A program made the translations under genes and the position numbers. The notes below the pieces were generated by a model. The model had not been told where the DNA came from. It saw only the letters and a program-made list of their open reading frames with translations, and made no database searches. A stretch of 64,000 nucleotides of DNA. Origin: Lichenostomus cassidix (taxonomy: Eukaryota > Chordata > Aves > Passeriformes > Meliphagidae). Positions 1-11,484 of this stretch are shown here, in pieces. The DNA is taken from positions 151,937,858 to 152,001,857 of the forward strand of contig CM039182.1 in the NCBI GenBank assembly GCA_008360975.2, written 5' to 3'. Numbering within the stretch: the stretch's first letter is position 1; each line of letters begins with the position of its first letter.

Positions 1-390
1 TATCATGCACCTGCTGCTGGCAACGTGGTGCGATGCACTGGTCTGCTAAAAACCACTTTCAAGGCGTTAGGCAGGAGGGAATTCAAAAAGTTGGGAACAA
101 CATTTAGCCAAGGCCACCTAGCTGGTTAACACCCGAGGCTCCACCAACCGAGCTGGCCCTGCCCCATCTGAACCCCTGCAAACAGCAGACGGGGATAAGG
201 TTCCAGTGGTACACATGGAGAGGCATGCTGGGGAAGCCTGTTTGGATTAATTCTGCCTCAAGCAAAGACCAACCCACCTGTGGGGTTGTCTTTACTCGGG
301 AACTTGTGTGCACCTGGTGGGTGATGCAAGAGGATGGAGAGACACAATGCATCCCTCAGGGGGACCTTAGTTGGGGTTGAATTGCCCACA
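1..390 (+). pseudogene. ERV pol remnant: end of integrase core and C-terminal part
   Basis: The sequence opens inside a retroviral integrase. The frame starting at base 1 reads from the PYHAPAAGN-type segment and stops at 127-129. A frameshift then moves the C-terminal part into another frame that has its own stops. At the position where the second copy (19482-19988, minus) has the Glu of GNVER, here it is Val, so the last residue of the DDE triad is lost. It is a non-functional relic. The window edge cuts off the rest of pol. An inverted, longer copy lies at 19.2-20.6 kb. Confidence 0.75.
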
Positions 391-470
391 ACACTGTGCC
401 TGTATCCATATCTCAATGTATATAATCAGGGTAATGCATGTATGTATATAGTTTAAAAGTTTAAGTTCAA

Positions 471-1024
471 TGTAACATGTTGGAATGGAAAAATTTCAGG
501 GTGGATAATAATGGAGGTTGGGGGCGTTGGATCTTTCCTCCATCCTGTTACTAGGAAACAAATATCTAGGTGCTCAGAGCTATTACGCCTTTTGTAAGAG
601 ACAAAGACTCTGGCTGGGTGTGCTGAGGAGAGGAAGCTCTCTGACACTAGTTTGTCAGACACTGGGACGAAAGCAACTGCTTTTGGCTTCTGGCTGAACC
701 CTCTGGAGATCCAAGTGTGCTCTGCATTCTCCTCCTGGCTGGGTGAGCTTTTGCTGGGAAAAGATTACACCAAACGGGAAAGTGCTCAGTAGCCCAGGGA
801 CATCTGCCACCAGTTTTCTGGTTTTGTTTGTTGTTGCTATTCTTATTGCTTGTTTACTCTGCTATAGATACTAGGAAAGAACCTTTATTCCTTTTCCCCA
901 TACCTTTGTCTGAAAGCCCTTGATTCCAAAGTTAAAATAATCTGGGGGGAAGTGGGGTCACATTCTCTATTCTAAGGGAGTGTTCTGCCTCTCCTAGCAG
1001 ACACCTGTCTTCCAAACCAAAACA
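471..1024. mobile_element. LTR-like block of the ERV
   Basis: A block of about 550 bp that begins TGTAAC and ends CCAAAACA, so it has TG...CA ends. It directly follows the integrase tail. The same block occurs inverted at about 18556-19110, and a shorter piece of it lies at 24360-24560. An AATAAA-type signal sits on the minus strand near 890-900, so the sense of the LTR relative to pol is unclear. The boundaries are estimates from comparing the copies by eye. Confidence 0.5.
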
Positions 1025-2277
1025 CGTCGACAATAAATTTTAGAAATTTATTAACTTAATTTATAATTTAACCTCAACATTTTAAAAGAGGAATAACGCT
1101 GAACAGGATTTAATCAACTTGTAGGTTAAGCATAAAAGAAAAATGCAAAACTCTGCACAGTTTCAGTGACAGCTAGGATTTTGGGATTTTTGGGATTTTG
1201 GGATGCTGTGTCTGTAGCAGCTGAATGTCAGCAGGAATCCCAGGAAGAAGTGGTGATGCCTGATGATTTTTGTCCTTTCTTTTTGTACCTTTACCAGCTT
1301 CTATGGCATCAGTTCAAATGAACGTGGAAGCAACCTGTAATAAATGGCAGGACACCGCTTATGCTTAATAAATTCATTTTAAAAAAAGAAATGAACAACT
1401 GGGAACAAGAAATTGGGATAATTCCAAAGTCTCAGTGGCAAAGCAGAGGAAGCTAAGTCACTCGAGGATATCAGGAGGACATGGGGTGCAAAGCACCACC
1501 AAAATTCTGAAAGGGAATCCCAGACAGGATTGGCCCTCTTCTTGATTCCCGACACTATTGGTTCGTCAAGGGGTTTCTTGATTCGCTCGTTTTGGCATTC
1601 CTGTCCAATCATTTCTCCAGAAGTCCATCTGGTTGGTTCATTCGGTCCACCAATCCATTTTCCAGTTGATGTCATCAAGCCTGCAGACAGCTTCTAGAAA
1701 ATTCCTATTGCGATTCCCCATATTCAGTATTGCCACCTAGTGTTCTTACAGGGGCATGACACCCATAGATGATGCACAATAACTTAAATAACTTAAATAA
1801 GTTAAATAACTGAAATATCTCGAATAACTCTAAATAGCAACCAAATCAATTAACCAAACTCAGCCCCGATATAACCCAACTCATTTAGGTTTGGTCCACC
1901 AATCCATTCTCGAGTTAATGTCATCACAGCTGCGGACAGCTTCTAGACAATTCCTACTGCAATCCCCCATATTCATCATTGCCACCTAGTGTTCGTACAA
2001 GGGCATTACACCTGACTATGATGCACGATAACTTAAATGACTGTCAGTTACTTACTCAATTAAACCAAACTCAAGTTTGGTCAAATCAATTAAGTGAACA
2101 CAGCCCCGATACAACCCAGCTAATTTGTAAATCTTGTAACACAGAACTGGCCTACGAAAGCCAACCCGTTTATAACACAACCAAATCCTTTTGGCAGTGG
2201 AAACACAGAGAGGGTTGAGCTCTGGTCACAAGGATCCATCAAATCTATTTATGGATTATATCCATATCCGTGTTCTG
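1025..2277. other. AT-rich ERV-associated sequence, no gene recognised
   Basis: No convincing coding region. The stretch is AT-rich, with internal near-duplications (1650-1760 and 1900-2010 share a segment around the CTTCTAGA site and GTTCTTACA-type sequence). It is conserved as an inverted copy at about 17.6-18.55 kb, so it travels with the ERV in the segmental duplication. A roughly 100-codon minus-strand frame at 1379-1678 is open in both copies, but I recognise no protein in it. Confidence 0.5.
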
Positions 2278-2440
2278 CCGTCCCAGGGAGGTGGTGGCTG
2301 CCCCGTCCCTGGCCATGTTCAAGGCCAGGTTGGACGGAGCTTGGAGCAACCTGGCCCAGAGGAAAGTGTCTCTGTCCAAGGCAGGGATGGCCCTGGATGG
2401 CTTTAATGTCGCTTTACTGTTGCTTTAATGTCTCTCCATC
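2278..2440 (+). mobile_element. CR1 LINE 3' end fragment
   Basis: The sequence around GTTCAAGGCCAGGTTGGACG and GAGCAACCTGG matches the well-known 3' end of avian CR1 retrotransposons. It is 5'-truncated, as most CR1 copies are, and ends in short GCTTTAATGTC repeats. The inverted partner is at 17395-17577. Confidence 0.8.
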
Positions 2441-2846
2441 CCAAGCCATTCCAGAGCCCCACGGCCGGCATGGGGCGGAGTGAGCGTTCAGTAGTGACAT
2501 CAGTGCTGCCACCTGGCGTTAGCAGCATAGAACTGCCGCTGCGGGCTGAGCATGTGCAGTGTGGCTGTTTTCCAGCGCTCTCTGCTGCCCTCCGGTGGAC
2601 AATTCCTGAACTACAACTCCCAGATTCCCTAAATACGAGATTCCCAAAATCCCAGACTGGGAAATGCTGTGAAAGGAATAAGGGAATGTCTTTACAAATA
2701 AACTCAGAGTCTGCTGGTAGGATAAGACCAACACTAAGAGATAGAAGAAACAATGGGAAGGATTTCAGTAGGAATTCCATTGATTGACTTGCCCCATGCT
2801 GTGTTTCTAAACTACAAGAACAGAGACATAAGGCAAAGGGGGGGAT
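2441..2846. other. Unassigned sequence between CR1 and LTR-like end
   Basis: Nothing recognisable as a gene. It is conserved, inverted, at about 17.04-17.39 kb. A purine-rich run at about 2830-2846 resembles a polypurine tract immediately 5' of the next LTR-like block. Confidence 0.4.
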
Positions 2847-3105
2847 GTGTATTAGAAGGGGAATTGCATTAAGCATTTCAGGAAGTCTGTGCCTCTCAAG
2901 TACCTCAGCCAATGGGGAAAGAGAAAGGGAAATACATCTGGGAAACTAGGAAAAAAAGAAACGGCATCCTCCAGAAATTTGAGAGACCCCATGGGAAATG
3001 CCCATGACCTCTCCCTTTATTCATTAATAAAGTTACAGGACTCCCCTCTCTCCTATTTGGACATAAACCTGTAGTTTTTGTGGATTAATTTTCCTGACAG
3101 CTGGA
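2847..3105 (+). mobile_element. Short LTR-like end with polyadenylation signal
   Basis: Starts TGTGTATTAG right after a purine/G run (polypurine-tract-like). It has AATAAA at 3027-3032 and passes into ART copy 1 flanking sequence at about 3105. A truncated inverted copy lies at about 16890-17030. This is consistent with the U3-R part of an ERV LTR; the family is not assigned. Confidence 0.5.
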
Positions 3106-3419
3106 AGGAACCACCCTGGGGCACCTGGTCCCACCTCCCTGCTCAGCCACACTCATCCCAAAGCACAGGACCGTGTCCAAATGACACCACTGGGAATATT
3201 CTGGGTCCATAGGAGTGACAGAGGAGCCATGAGAGGGTTGGGGTGGAAAGGGGGCCGTAATGGGGTCCCTGTCCTTTGTCCCTGGCCATGAGTGTCCTTT
3301 TCCCCCCAACCTCAGTTGGTGTTCCCAGCATGGACTGTCCCTGTCCCTGAGTCCACAGTGGGTGTCCTCATCCCCTCCTGGTCATGGGTGTCCCCCCAGG
3401 CTCTCCCTGTCCCCAACCC

Positions 3420-4213
3420 TCAATAAATGTCCTCAGACCCCCAGGTTCTCCCCATGATGTCATCTTTCAGCCATGTGCAGTTGTATTTGCTGTGGGTCCC
3501 GGTGGAGCTGAGCCAAATCTGCACCTTGCCCCCTTCCTTGGTGACATCGGTGACCTTGAAGGTCTCAAAGGGTGGGATCAGCACCTCCTGCTGGCTTTTA
3601 TTGAAGGAGAAATCCTGAATGTCCACACCCTGGCAGGTGTAGACCTGGAACATCGTGTCCGTCCCATATTCCTGGGAGACCTCTTTGCTCTGCGATGTCG
3701 ACGCGAATTGACCGAACCGGACCGTATCGCCCTTCTGTGCCTTGAACTGGATTTTGCCCACCCCCCGGAACACATGGCGACACTGCTGCCCCTGAGTGAC
3801 CCTCAGCGTGGCCAGGGCGTCGGTCAGCAGGAAATGTAGCATTTTGAAGTGGAATTTGTCCCGGTATTCTTGGGGGGAGCGCCCGGACTCACGCACGGCC
3901 AGGTTGAACTCCTTGTAGAGATCCTTCATCGTGTAGGCCATGAGGGCGATGGCCTGGGCTGGGAACGACAGAGGGGACACACGGGATCCCCGACTGCGCC
4001 ACTCAGTCACAGCAGCCGTCCATGCCTTGGCGAACAAAGGGTTCTTCTTGAATTCGGAGCGGTTGAGGGCCGGCAATGCCGCCATCATCGCAGAGCGGCA
4101 GCCCTGGTATTGGTCATCGAAGGACTTTGGGGCCATGTCCAGGGGCACCACCGTGATGGCTGCAGTGGCCACGGTCATTTCCAGCAGTGCCAGGGTGCAA
4201 GCCAGGACGCCAT
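3420..4213 (-). pseudogene. ART copy 1: decayed arginine ADP-ribosyltransferase-like gene
   Basis: The frame is open across nearly the whole ART domain: FDDQYQGC near the mature N terminus, CRHVFRGV with the catalytic Arg, FASTS with the catalytic Ser, and [10 protein letters not shown]. The family transfers ADP-ribose from NAD+ to arginine of surface or secreted proteins. Three defects are visible. (1) The ATG homologous to the other copies' start (4211-4213) is followed by a one-base deletion, so it is out of frame; the first in-frame ATG (4176-4178) loses most of the signal peptide. (2) The splice donor used by the other copies reads AT instead of GT, so the GPI-anchor exon cannot be joined as in the paralogues. 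(3) The ExE motif is QQE. No intact anchor exon is found downstream. It is most likely a pseudogene; a read-through product ending at 3420 is possible. Confidence 0.8.
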
Positions 4214-4479
4214 GCAGAATAAAGGCCACCGTGACCAATGTGGGACACAGAGGGGATGCTGTGGGGACACTGAACAGACACAGGGTGGGCTGCTCAGTTA
4301 GGGGCTGGGGAGGGGAAGTGGGATCAGCCCAGAGGAGGGAGCAGCTCTGGCCAGAAGTCCTCTGGAGACATCCTGGGATGCTGATGCCAAATCCTGGGGT
4401 CACTCCTGCACCCCACTGTGTCCCCCAGCCCCCAGAACAATAATCCCACTCCCACGGTCCCACATCCCCCACCACTGGT

Positions 4480-5230
4480 CTCTCCTCGGCCCCCTGAGAC
4501 CCTGACTCAAATTCTGGGAGTCACTCCCTGTCCCCCCAGCAGTGTCACCGCTGACCCCAATCCTACTCCCATGATGTCCTCCCGGGCCTTGCTTCTGTGT
4601 CCCGCCCAGTGTACCCCCTGTGCCCACCAGCCCCACAATCCCACACCCTGTCCCATGTTCCCCCCTCCAGTGCAACCCCAGTCCCTCCCCAGTTCCCCGA
4701 GTCAAACCCTGGGGTCACTCCCTAATACCCCCACAGAATCCCTCCAGTGCTGACCTGCTCCCCACTCCCTCTCCCAGTCCCATGTCCCCCTGCTCCAGTG
4801 TCACTCTAGTGTCCCTAGGACCCCAATCCCTCTCCCAATCCCCTGTACACCCCCCAGTTACTCCCAGTCCCCCAGGAATCCAACCCAAATCCCAAAGTCC
4901 CCCAGTGTCCCCATCAGCACCTCCCCGGGACCCCAGTCCCTCTCCCAGTCCCATGACCCATTCAGAGTAACCCCAGGCCCCCAACCCAAATGGCACACCC
5001 TGCCCCCTATGGCCCCAGTCCTACTCCTAGTGACATGTCCCCTCTGGTGGCCACCCAGCACCCCAATCCCACTCCCACGGGCCTGTGTTCCCCCTTGCTG
5101 TTCCCTGGACTGCACCAGGACCCCAATCCCAATCCTGCCACACCCCCGGTGTCCCCCCAGGACCCCAGTCCCAATCCCACAGTCCCATGTCCCCCCAACA
5201 ACTGTCCCTCCAGCCCCCTGATACCAAAAT
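4480..5230 (-). repeat. Degenerate C-rich minisatellite in ART copy 1 5' flank
   Basis: Irregular repeats of CCCAATCCC / CCCAGTGTCCCC type, about 30-60 bp apart. The same flank, in matching orientation relative to the gene, is present before ART copies 2, 3 and 4, so it was copied with the gene. Confidence 0.7.
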
Positions 5231-5480
5231 CGGTCAGAGTGAACTTCCTGACAGAACTGGAGGAATTCTTTATCAGCGCTGGACACACAGCAGATCTCTC
5301 CTGGTGCTGCAGGTCAGGGGAGGATTTACATATTCACTAAAATGGGATTCCTCTCTAATACAGAAACAGCAACTTTCTGGGAAATAATCTGCATGGCCCA
5401 GCCTCATTCCGGAAATCCTTTTCTTCTACTGGAGAGACATCTAAAGGGGGTGTCTGCTGTCGTAGACCACGAGGGTTTCA
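5231..5480 (-). promoter_or_regulatory. Promoter-like block of ART copy 1, degenerate
   Basis: Homologous to the conserved non-repetitive block upstream of ART copies 2 and 4. The octamer ATGCAAAT of those copies reads ATGCAGAT here (5387-5394, minus), and the ATAAAAGG element reads AGAAAAGG. The role as a promoter is inferred from conservation and position only. Confidence 0.4.
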
Positions 5481-5799
5481 ATTTCACAGATGATCTCGCT
5501 CTGAACTTTTGCTTTGGGCAGATGCTGCTCCTTCTGTCACAGAACTTGTCAAAAACCACCAGGGGTACCTTTATCTCTTTCTCCACAGGTTCCAGTCACA
5601 TTTCTCCTGCTGTGTCCACACTTTTACATCCTTTTATCTTTTTTGCTAGTTAGTCTTTAAGCTCAATTCACCACCTTCACAGAAACTGAAACTTTATTTC
5701 TGTTATTTCTTTATTTCCTGTTGTTTCTCACCACACAGGAACCCAGGCCCCCTCCACCCTCCCATGTCCCCTCAGTGCCCCACAGTGCCACTCTCCACT

Positions 5800-6290
5800 G
5801 CTCCTGGAGCCAACAGCAACACTAGGAGATACCTGAATCCTCCTTGGCATGGTAGCTCAGAAAATCCATTCGGCAGGAATCCCCAGGAGTGTTTCATCTT
5901 CCAGTGAGCCCTGGAGGTGATTTTTTGAATTCAAAGGCTTGATTTTAAGACATGTTGGGCATTGTTCTGAAACAGACCTGACAGTTTTGTCATATGGACA
6001 TTGAGGATCTGAGGCCACAGACCAGTCCAGTCACTTTGGTTCTCCAGAGGGTTTGCTGGTGCTTTTCTTTCACAAATGGCAAGATGAGTTGGGGTGGGAC
6101 TCTGACCTGGTTATTGGCAGTTGCCATGCTCTTTTATTCTTGGCTTTCAGGTAAGTAGCCAATTTTAAGTCTGCCTGACACAACCCAGGTCTCACTTCTG
6201 GCACTGAAATACTTTTCTCAGGTATTTTAGGGGTTTTACCCTGGGTCAGATGTCAGACACACACCAAAGCCCCTCTGCCACTCTCCTCTG
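5800..6290 (-). mobile_element. Class I ERV fragments, left arm of inverted repeat
   Basis: Inverted match of 8040-8500. It includes a shrunken piece of the gammaretrovirus-like integrase fragment (about 5805-5890) and a block around 6040-6280 matching 8040-8260 on the other strand. There is no open frame. Confidence 0.6.
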
Positions 6291-7755
6291 TAACTGGGCA
6301 CAGAAGATATAACAAAGGGTTTATTGGCAGAGATAAGGACCAGGAGAGGTCACCTACCAAAAACCATCATGGGCACAACAGGCTCTAACTAGAGATAGGA
6401 ACTGAATTTATTACTAACGAAATCAGAGCAGGATAATGCAAATTAAAAGAAACCCTTAAAAAGACCTTCCGTCTCTCCCTCCCTCCTTCCTTCCCAGCTC
6501 TATCTCCTCCTTTCCCAGCAGCACAGGGAGATGAGAATGGAGGTTATGGTCAGTTTATCCCCCAGGGCTTCTCATGCTGCTCAGGGAGAGTGAGTCCATC
6601 CCATTGGCAACAATCCTCCCCAAACTGCTGCAGTGTGGGTCACTCTGCCACGGGGTCAGTCCTTCAAGGACAGGCCGCTTCAGCGGGGGCTTCTCTGTCC
6701 ACGGGTCTCCCATGGGGTCACAGCCTCCTCTCAGCCATCCCCCTCCTCCATGGGCTGTGGGGGGATCTCTGCATCCCCATGGATCTCTATCTTGGTTTGG
6801 GACAATTTAAAGTAGAACGCCTGTGGCAGCGCAGTCTCGCAATTTACGAGCGGCCACCCCACGCCGCAATGTTGGGGTTGCTGCCCGGAACCTAAACACG
6901 CGAAGCGGGCACGTGGCTGTGGCAGGCAGTGAAGCTGCTGGGGACACAAGTCGCTGTGGAGGCGTGGGGATGAAAGAAGTGCAGGATCACCATCTGAGAT
7001 TTCCAGGGAATTTATTAAGGTCCACAGGGGAAGGTCCAGGGATGGTGAAGAAGGACGGAGAGGCTGGGGAGGATGCAGGGTGCTGGAAACCCAAGATGGT
7101 GAACCCCGAGTCAGGCTTTCTCAGAGGGTTATCAGGAGAGAGAAGAGGGGCATAGTTAACTCAGAAGAGCCAACCAGGGAAAGCCAGAGGGGAGGAGCTA
7201 AGGAGGGGAATACAGTACATCAATAAGCTAACAGCATGGGATGGCACAGACACCAGCCAGAGAGAAATCTCTGGAAAAACGTCAATATAAAAAAAAGTCC
7301 TATTAGCACACTGCAACAAATGCCCTGGAATGAGTCATCTCCTCTAGAGAGTTTCAACAATCCCTTTCCACTAATAAGAAATGTATATTAACAGATGAAA
7401 GTGAATAAAAAAACCCAACAATAGTTTATTAACAAAGGGAATGTCCGCAAGCCAGGGGAAAAAAGGAAATAACTGCTTGATATCAAACTGTGAAACCTCA
7501 CCACCCAACCGGAACAAACACAGACCCGAAATGATGGAGAACATCTGCTCTCGACACGTGGTACAAGATGGTGTCTGCTCCATCTCTGGAGGACAGGAGC
7601 TTTAACAGGGCAGTGTGGGAAATGACAATTAGTGTGATGAGTTCACAGAATTCGACCTTGACACAATCTGTTTGCCCCCATGAGAATTCTACCATCAACC
7701 AAAGCAAGAAGCAAAAACAACAAGAGGACAAGCTGCAGCTACAAGAGGGAGCCTG
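6291..7755. other. Spacer between ART copies 1 and 2, no gene seen
   Basis: About 1.5 kb separating the two inverted ART arms. I see no gene. Some stretches (pyrimidine run at 6465-6500, AT-rich segment at 7260-7460) look transposon-derived, but I cannot name a family. Confidence 0.4.
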
Positions 7756-7935
7756 ATATTTTGTAATAATGTGTGCTTACTATGGGTAACCAATAAGATT
7801 TTAATGTGGTGAGCTAGGAGCCAATGAACATGTAACGTGAAGGCTGAGAAATAGTATAAAAGAGACTTTGCAGTAAATAATATGTTCTTCTTCTTGCTTG
7901 GAGTTTGTGGTGTGTGTCTCTGTGTGTCATATCCA
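7756..7935 (+). mobile_element. Possible solo LTR
   Basis: Begins TGATATTTTG after a purine-rich stretch. It contains CCAAT-like sequence (7792-7796), TATAAAAG at about 7855-7862 and an AATAA signal shortly after, followed by a T/C-rich stretch. This is the layout of a short retroviral LTR; the ends are uncertain. Confidence 0.4.
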
Positions 7936-8430
7936 TCTCAACAGAGACAGGACAGTTCCTGTCACTTGTAGGTGGCATCTCTACCCTGATGGCATTTGTT
8001 TCCCTGAAACAGAATGGAGGAAAGTTCCAACCACCACACCTTCAACAATCTGGCATCTGGCCCAGGGTAAAACCACTAAAACACCTGAGAGAAGTATTTC
8101 AGTGCCAGAAGTGAGACCTGGGTTGTGTCAGGCAGATTTAAAATTGACTACTTATCTAAAAGCCCAGAATAAAAGAGCATGGCAACTGCCAATAACCAGG
8201 TCAGAGTCCCACCCCAACTCATCTTGCAATTTGTGAAAGAAAAGCACCAGCAAACCCTCTGGAGAACCAAAGTGACTGGACTGGTCTGTGGCCTCAGATC
8301 CTCAATGTCCATATGACAAAAACTGTCAGGTCTGTTTCAGAACAACACCTGACATGTCTTAAAATCAAGCCTTTGAATTCAAAAGATCACCGCCAGGGCT
8401 CACTGGAAGAGGAAACACTCCCAGGGGTTC

Positions 8431-8640
8431 ATGGCAAATGGATTTTCTGAACTAACACGCCAAGAAGGATTCAGGTATCTCCTGGTGTTGCTGTTGGCTC
8501 CAGAAGCTTCTCCTGCCACACCAGCAAGGGCAGGGAAGTCACTCCCCAAAGAGATCATCCCCACGCTTTTGGTGGCCTCTGATAGGGGACCCCATTTTGT
8601 ATCTGAAGTGCGACAGCAACTCAGTGAGCAGTGGGGAGTG
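8431..8640 (+). pseudogene. Gammaretrovirus-like integrase core fragment
   Basis: An open stretch of about 70 codons with the signature GFRYLL ... SDRGPHFVSEV. It corresponds to the integrase core around the second catalytic Asp of class I ERVs. The segment holding the first Asp (VDPFSG in the copy at 24162-24356) is deleted here. It sits directly upstream of ART copy 2, and the related copy is upstream of ART copy 4, so the fragment was duplicated with the ART gene. Non-functional. Confidence 0.65.
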
Positions 8641-8859
8641 GCACTGGGGGGCACTGGGGGGACACAGGACAATGAGAGGGGGATTGGGGTGCTGAGTGTT
8701 GAGAAATGACAGGGAGAACAGAAACTTTCAGTTTCTGGGAAGGTGGTGAATTGAGCTCAAAGACTAACTAGCAAAAAAGATAAAAGGATATAAAAGTGTT
8801 TACACAGGATAATAAACCTGGCTGGAAGCAGTGGAGAAATCAGAGGAGAAACAGATAAA

Positions 8860-9230
8860 GATACCTCTGGTGGTTTTTGACAAGTTCTGTACCACAGAAG
8901 GAGCAGCATCTAGCCAAAGTAAAAGTTTGGGACAAGGTCATCTGTGATATTGAAACCCTCATGGACTACGACCCCAGACACCCCCTTTAGATGACCCTCC
9001 AGGACAATAAAAGGATTTCCAGAATGAGGCTGGGCCATGCAAATTATTTCCCAGAAAAGTGCTGTTTCTATACTAGAGAGGAATCCCATTTTAATGAATA
9101 TGCATAATTATGATGGATAAATACCCTGTGGTAAATTCTCCGCTGACCTGCAGGACCAGGAGAGATCTGCTGTGCGTCTAGCGCTGCTGAAGAATTCCTC
9201 CAGCTCTGTCAGGAAGTTCACACCGACTGA
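8860..9230 (+). promoter_or_regulatory. Promoter-like conserved block of ART copy 2
   Basis: Non-repetitive sequence conserved upstream of ART copies 1, 2 and 4. It contains ATAAAAGG (9007-9014), a perfect octamer ATGCAAAT (9037-9044), and a segment ending in a likely 5' untranslated stretch (GACCAGGAGAGATCTGCTG). In copy 3 about 150 bp, corresponding to 9000-9150, is missing. Promoter function is inference; no transcription start can be read from sequence alone. Confidence 0.45.
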
Positions 9231-10260
9231 TTTTGGTATCAGAGGGCTGGAGGGAAACTTGTGGGGGGGACATGGAACTGTGGGATTGGGTTCCTGGGGG
9301 GGACAGTGGGGGTGTCACAGGATTGGGGCTGGGGTTCCTGGGGCAGTCTGGGGGACAGCAAGGGGGGGACATAGGACCACAGAAGTGGGATTGGGGTGCT
9401 GGGTGGCCACCAGAGGGGACATGGCACTAGGAGTAGGACTGGGGCCATGGGGGACAGAAGGTAATGGTGTCATTTGGGTTGGGGTCCTGGGGTGACCCTG
9501 GAATTTGGTTTGTGGTCCCAGGGAGGTGCTGATGGGGAGACACTGGGAGATTTTGGGATTTGTGTTGGGGTCCTGGGGTGACCCTGGGAGTTGGATTGGG
9601 GTCCCGAGGAGATTTCGATCGGGAGACACTGGGAGATTTTGGGATTTGGGTTGGGGTCTTGGGGGACTGGTAGTCACTGGGGGGGTACAGGGACTGGGAG
9701 TGGGATTGGGGTCTTAAGGACACTGGAGCGGGGACACATGGGACTGGGAGTGGGAGTGGGACTGGGGGGCTGGTCGGCACTGGGGAGAATCTGTGGGGGT
9801 ATCAGGGAGTGTCCCCAGGGTTTGAGTTGGGGAACTGCAGAGGGGCTGGGGTGACACTGGAGGGGAGGAACATGGGACAGGGAGTGGGAATGCGGGGCCG
9901 GTGGGCACAGGGGGGACACTGAGGGGAACACAGAAGCAAGGCCCATGGGGACATCATGGGGGCAGGATTGGGGTCACAGGGAACACTGCTGGGGGGACAA
10001 GGAGTGACTCCCAGAATTTGAGTCGGGGTCTCAGGGGGCCGAGGGGACACCAGTGGTGGGGAATGTGGGAACATGAGAGTGGGATTATCGTTCTGGGGGT
10101 CTGGGGGACACAGTGGGGTGCAGGAGTGACCCCAGGATTTGGCATCAGGATCCCAGGATGTCTCCAGAGGTCTTCTGGCCAGAGCTGTCCCCTACTCTTG
10201 GATGATCCCACTTCCCCTCCCCAGCCCCTCACTGAGGAGCCCACCCTGTGTCTGTTCAGT
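9231..10260 (+). repeat. G-rich degenerate minisatellite in ART copy 2 5' flank
   Basis: Irregular repeats of GGGATTGGGGTCCTGGGG type. It is the inverted counterpart of 4480-5230, with further matches before ART copies 3 and 4. Confidence 0.7.
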
Positions 10261-10325
10261 GTCCCCTCAGTGTCTCCCTTTTGTCCCACAGTGTCCCACA
10301 TTTGTCGCCGTGGCCTCTCCTCTCC

Positions 10326-11478
10326 ATGGCCCCCCTGGCTTGCACTCTGGTACTGCTGGCAATGACCACAGCCACCATGGCCACTGAGGACATCGAGGAG
10401 GTGGACCTGAACATGGCCCGGGACGCCTTCGATGACCAATACCAGGGCTGCCGCGACAACATGACTAAAGCTTTTTCAACCCTCCAGAGGTCTGACTTCC
10501 GGAAGAACCGTCTCTTCTCCAAGGCCTGGCAGAACGCCACGGCCGAGTGGAGCATGAGGGGGTCCCCCATGTCTGTGTTATCCTCTGACCAGGCCATCGC
10601 CCTCATGGCCTACACGGGGCCGACGTTATTGTACAAAAAGTTCAACGAGGCCGTGCGCGAGGCTGGGTCTTCCGGCAAGAAATACCGGAACACATTCCAC
10701 TTCAAAACGTTGCATTTCCTGCTGACTGACGCCCTGGCAACACTGAGGGCCACTAGGGGGCAGCAGTGTCGCCATGTGTTCCGGGGGGTGAGAAACAAAC
10801 TGTTCAAGGCAGAGAAGGGCGATACGGTCCGGTTTGGTCAATTCGCATCGACGTCGCTGAGCAAAGAGGTCTCCGAGGGATACGGGACGGACACGATGTT
10901 TGAGGTCGACACCTGCCACGGCGTGGACATTCAGGATTTCTCCTTCAACAAAAGACAGCAGGAGGTGCTGATCCCACCTTTTGAGACCTTCGAGGTCACC
11001 AATGTCATCAACAAAGGGGGCAAGGTGCAGATTTGGCTCAGCTCCAACGGGAACCACAGCAACTACAACTGCGAGTGGCTGACAGGTGACATCATGGGGA
11101 CAACCTGGGGGTCTGAGGACATTTAGTGAGGGTTGGGGACAGAGGCAGCCTGGGGGGACACCCATGGTCAGGAGGGGACGAGGACACCCACTGTGGGCAG
11201 AGGGAAAAGGACAGCCAACGCTAGGGACACCCACTGAGGTTGAGGGGACAAGGACATTCATGGATGGGGACAAAGGACAGGGACCTCATTATGGCCCCCT
11301 TTCAGCCCTGACCCTCTCATGGCTCCTCTGTCACCCCTATGGACCCCCAACGCCCTCAATGTCCCCCCTCATGTCCCTCTTTCTACCCACAGGTGGAACC
11401 ATTCCCAGGGACACCCCTGTCCTCGGAGGACTCCTCTTGGTCACAGCAGCCCTGGGAGTCGCCACCGGGATCTTCTAA
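10326..11478 (+). CDS. ART copy 2: GPI-anchored NAD(+)--arginine ADP-ribosyltransferase-like, QQE variant
   Basis: Two coding exons, 10326-11085 and 11393-11478 (donor GACAG/GTGACA, acceptor CCCACAG), giving 281 codons. The N terminus is a hydrophobic signal peptide. The ART domain shows FDDQYQGC (C42), catalytic Arg153 in CRHVFRGV, Ser175 in FASTS, and EVLIPPFE. Conserved cysteines are C42, C148, C197 and C249. Exon 2 encodes a hydrophobic tail ([20 protein letters not shown]) typical of a GPI-anchor signal. The start follows an acceptor (TTTGTCCCACAG), with an ATG shared by copies 3 and 4. Oddity: the ExE motif is Q211-Q212-E213. In characterised ARTs the first Glu is needed for arginine transfer, so this copy may be inactive or mainly an NAD glycohydrolase. 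If the donor is skipped, the frame stops at 11126 without an anchor. Confidence 0.85.
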
Positions 11479-11484
11479 GCCACA

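Noticed and set aside
1379..1678. A ~100 codon minus-strand frame conserved at 17886-18194 (plus)
   Set aside because: Conservation is explained by recent segmental duplication; no recognised domain, and it overlaps ERV-derived sequence.
11101..11126. ART protein ending in the GSEDI read-through after the big exon
   Set aside because: In copies 2-4 a good donor precedes it and a matching in-phase acceptor leads to a GPI-anchor exon; the read-through is taken as intron except in copy 1, where the donor is dead.
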